This document shows, piece by piece, positions 5,704 to 6,672 of a DNA stretch of 6,672 nucleotides (position 1 is the first letter of the stretch; the number at the start of each line of letters is the position of its first letter). The notes under the pieces were generated by a model that was not told where the DNA came from, searched no databases, and worked only from the letters and a program-made list of their open reading frames with translations. Both the position numbers and the translations under genes were made by a program. This stretch comes from Modestobacter sp. (GTDB lineage Bacteria; Actinomycetota; Actinomycetes; Mycobacteriales; Geodermatophilaceae): contig JAOPUQ010000378.1 in the NCBI GenBank assembly GCA_025963425.1, forward strand, positions 1 to 6,672, in the 5' to 3' direction.

Positions 5704-6481
5704 CCTCGTAGCCGACCCGGTCGACCTTGCGGTGGTACCGGGCGCCGAGCAGCCCGCCGAGGACGGCGGCCACCAGGGTCACCAGCAGGACGGCGACCAG
5801 CGCGATGATCCCGGCCGTCGTCGCCGTGCCCTCGTCGATCGGGATCCGCGGGAGGTTGAGCCGGGACAGCACGTTGTACTGCGCGCCGAACACCAGGCCG
5901 GCGAGGGCGAGCAGCAGGACGACGACCAGGCCGATCACCCAGACGGCGATGCCCTGCTTCGCGCCGTCGAAGCGCGCCATCCGCCCGGCCACGTACCCAC
6001 CGGCCAGGTAGGCGAGGAACAGCAGCACCAGCAGCGCGATGCCCCCGCCGATGCCGAGGGTGGCGGCCTGGTCGGCCGCCTCGCCGGCGCTGTCCAGGCT
6101 CGAGGTCAGCCCGAACGCCACCCCGGCGGCCGAGAGCAGGGCGATCAGCAGCACCGCCACGCCGTTGGCCGACAGCCAGCCGAAGAAGGCCGAGCCCCAG
6201 GAGATGCCGCCGTAGCGGGCCTTCTGGGCGGCCACCACCTCGGTGCGCGTCGCCGGGGCCCCGGTCGTGTCCGTGGCCGTGTCCGGGTGGGCCGGTGGGC
6301 TGACGGCCGGCGCCACGGACGGCGTCGTCGGGGTGCGGTCGGTCGTGGTCACCGTGCGCTCGGCCGTCGGGGCCCCGGCGACCGTGCTCCCGTGCGCGTC
6401 CCCCTCGGGAGCGGCCGCGGGGATGGCGGACTGCACGCGGGTGGTGTCGTCGGGCTCGTCGTCTCGGCGGTGGCCGGGCAT
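5699..6481 (-). CDS. Four-helix integral membrane protein of unknown function with disordered N-terminus
   Basis: I do not recognise a characterised family for this 260-residue protein. Residues 1-80 are rich in Thr, Ala, Pro and Asp and look disordered, with an acidic stretch DDEPDDTTRVQ (7-17). Four hydrophobic segments follow at about 96-125, 141-167, 174-200 and 220-248. Positive residues sit before the first (KARY), between the second and third (GRMARFDGAK) and after the fourth (ARYHRKVDR). The positive-inside rule therefore puts both termini in the cytoplasm. Gly pairs in helix 2 and after (LAGGYVAGRMARFDGAKQGIA) resemble small membrane proteins often left hypothetical in actinobacteria. 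There is no signal peptide, enzyme motif or transporter signature. The ATG at 6481 has a textbook ribosome site, AGGAGGA (complement of 6486-6492). The gene converges on the glycosylase gene and diverges from the HAD gene. Confidence 0.82.
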   Translation of the reverse strand: MPGHRRDDEPDDTTRVQSAIPAAAPEGDAHGSTVAGAPTAERTVTTTDRTPTTPSVAPAVSPPAHPDTATDTTGAPATRTEVVAAQKARYGGISWGSAFFGWLSANGVAVLLIALLSAAGVAFGLTSSLDSAGEAADQAATLGIGGGIALLVLLFLAYLAGGYVAGRMARFDGAKQGIAVWVIGLVVVLLLALAGLVFGAQYNVLSRLNLPRIPIDEGTATTAGIIALVAVLLVTLVAAVLGGLLGARYHRKVDRVGYEG

Positions 6482-6572
6482 GGGGTCCTCCTGGTCGACC
6501 CACGGGCTGGATCGTCCGCACCGGGATGCCCACCTCGCGCTCGATCAATCCTCGGCCGTCACCATGGGGAAC
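6482..6572. promoter_or_regulatory. Divergent intergenic region between membrane protein and HAD hydrolase genes
   Basis: These 91 bases separate two divergently oriented starts, so they should hold both promoters. Apart from the AGGAGGA ribosome site for the leftward gene (complement of 6486-6492), I see no clear -35/-10 pair. TTGATC (complement of 6542-6547) resembles a -35 for the leftward gene, but no matching -10 follows at the right spacing. Confidence 0.35.
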
Positions 6573-6672
6573 ATGGCCTGGGTGACCTTCGACCTGTTCA
6601 GCGCGCTGATCGACGCCCGCAGCGGTGGGTCGCAGGCGCTGGCCGCCATCACTGCCGGTCGAGGCTGGGACG
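6573..6672 (+). CDS. HAD-family hydrolase, N-terminal fragment (gene runs off the window)
   Basis: Only 33 codons are visible: MAWVTFDLFSALIDARSGG and on to GWD. The hydrophobic strand followed by Asp7 (FDLFSALID) is motif I of the haloacid dehalogenase superfamily, where the aspartate is the nucleophile for phosphoryl or dehalogenase chemistry. The +4 position, normally Thr or Ser in DLFGTL-like motifs, is Ala11. A phosphatase-like or 2-haloacid dehalogenase-like (type II) role would be the usual guess, but the remaining motifs lie beyond 6672. The start is uncertain. ATG at 6573 fits the strand position best but GGGGA (6566-6570) is only two bases away. The in-frame ATG at 6564 adds MGN and has no ribosome site. 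Confidence 0.7.
   Translation, partial: MAWVTFDLFSALIDARSGGSQALAAITAGRGWD

Noticed and set aside
5592..6548. A 318-codon minus-strand frame over the membrane protein gene
   Set aside because: Over the shared region the frame chosen for 5699-6481 gives clean membrane helices and a perfect ribosome site. The alternative frame gives Arg/Gly/His-rich sequence typical of a frame shadow.
1..6672. Mobile element, CRISPR array, tRNA or toxin-antitoxin pair
   Set aside because: No transposase or integrase motifs, regularly spaced repeats, clover-leaf sequences or small paired genes were seen. Genes and composition look like ordinary chromosomal content.

Overview
The window looks like chromosomal DNA from a high-GC actinobacterium. 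The third codon positions are almost all G or C, GTG starts occur, and the genes are typical of that phylum: an EgtA-type ergothioneine ligase, an RsbA-type anti-sigma regulator, an ACT-domain malic enzyme, and an Fpg/Nei glycosylase of a form I associate with actinobacteria. The style of the proteins suggests Geodermatophilaceae or a relative, but that is a guess from memory. I see no tRNA, rRNA, CRISPR array, insertion sequence or phage gene, and base composition is even throughout, so nothing points to recent transfer.

Layout. Positions 1-1034 (minus strand) hold the N-terminal 344 codons of egtA, whose 3' end lies beyond the left edge. A 257-bp divergent intergenic region follows. A tight plus-strand cluster then runs from 1292 to 3211: a MEDS + HATPase (RsbA-type) regulator, a DUF309 protein 4 bp downstream, and an SRPBCC protein that overlaps the DUF309 gene by 4 bp. 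After 72 bp comes an ACT-domain NAD-type malic enzyme (3284-4753). After another 60 bp comes an Fpg/Nei-family DNA glycosylase (4814-5686). This converges, across a 12-bp gap carrying a hairpin, on a minus-strand gene for a four-helix membrane protein (5699-6481). The right end, divergent from the membrane gene, holds the first 33 codons of a HAD-family hydrolase.

How the genes relate. Ergothioneine synthesis (redox buffering), an anti-sigma-type regulator with a possible SigB-like promoter, and oxidised-base repair all fit a stress theme, but only the 1292-3211 cluster is tight enough to call an operon. The malic enzyme is central metabolism (malate to pyruvate plus NADH), and its ACT domain suggests allosteric control. 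I found no clearly new system. The points most worth checking are non-canonical residues in the DNA glycosylase, the uncharacterised three-gene cluster with its possible SigB-like promoter, and a hairpin that places a GTG start codon in its loop.
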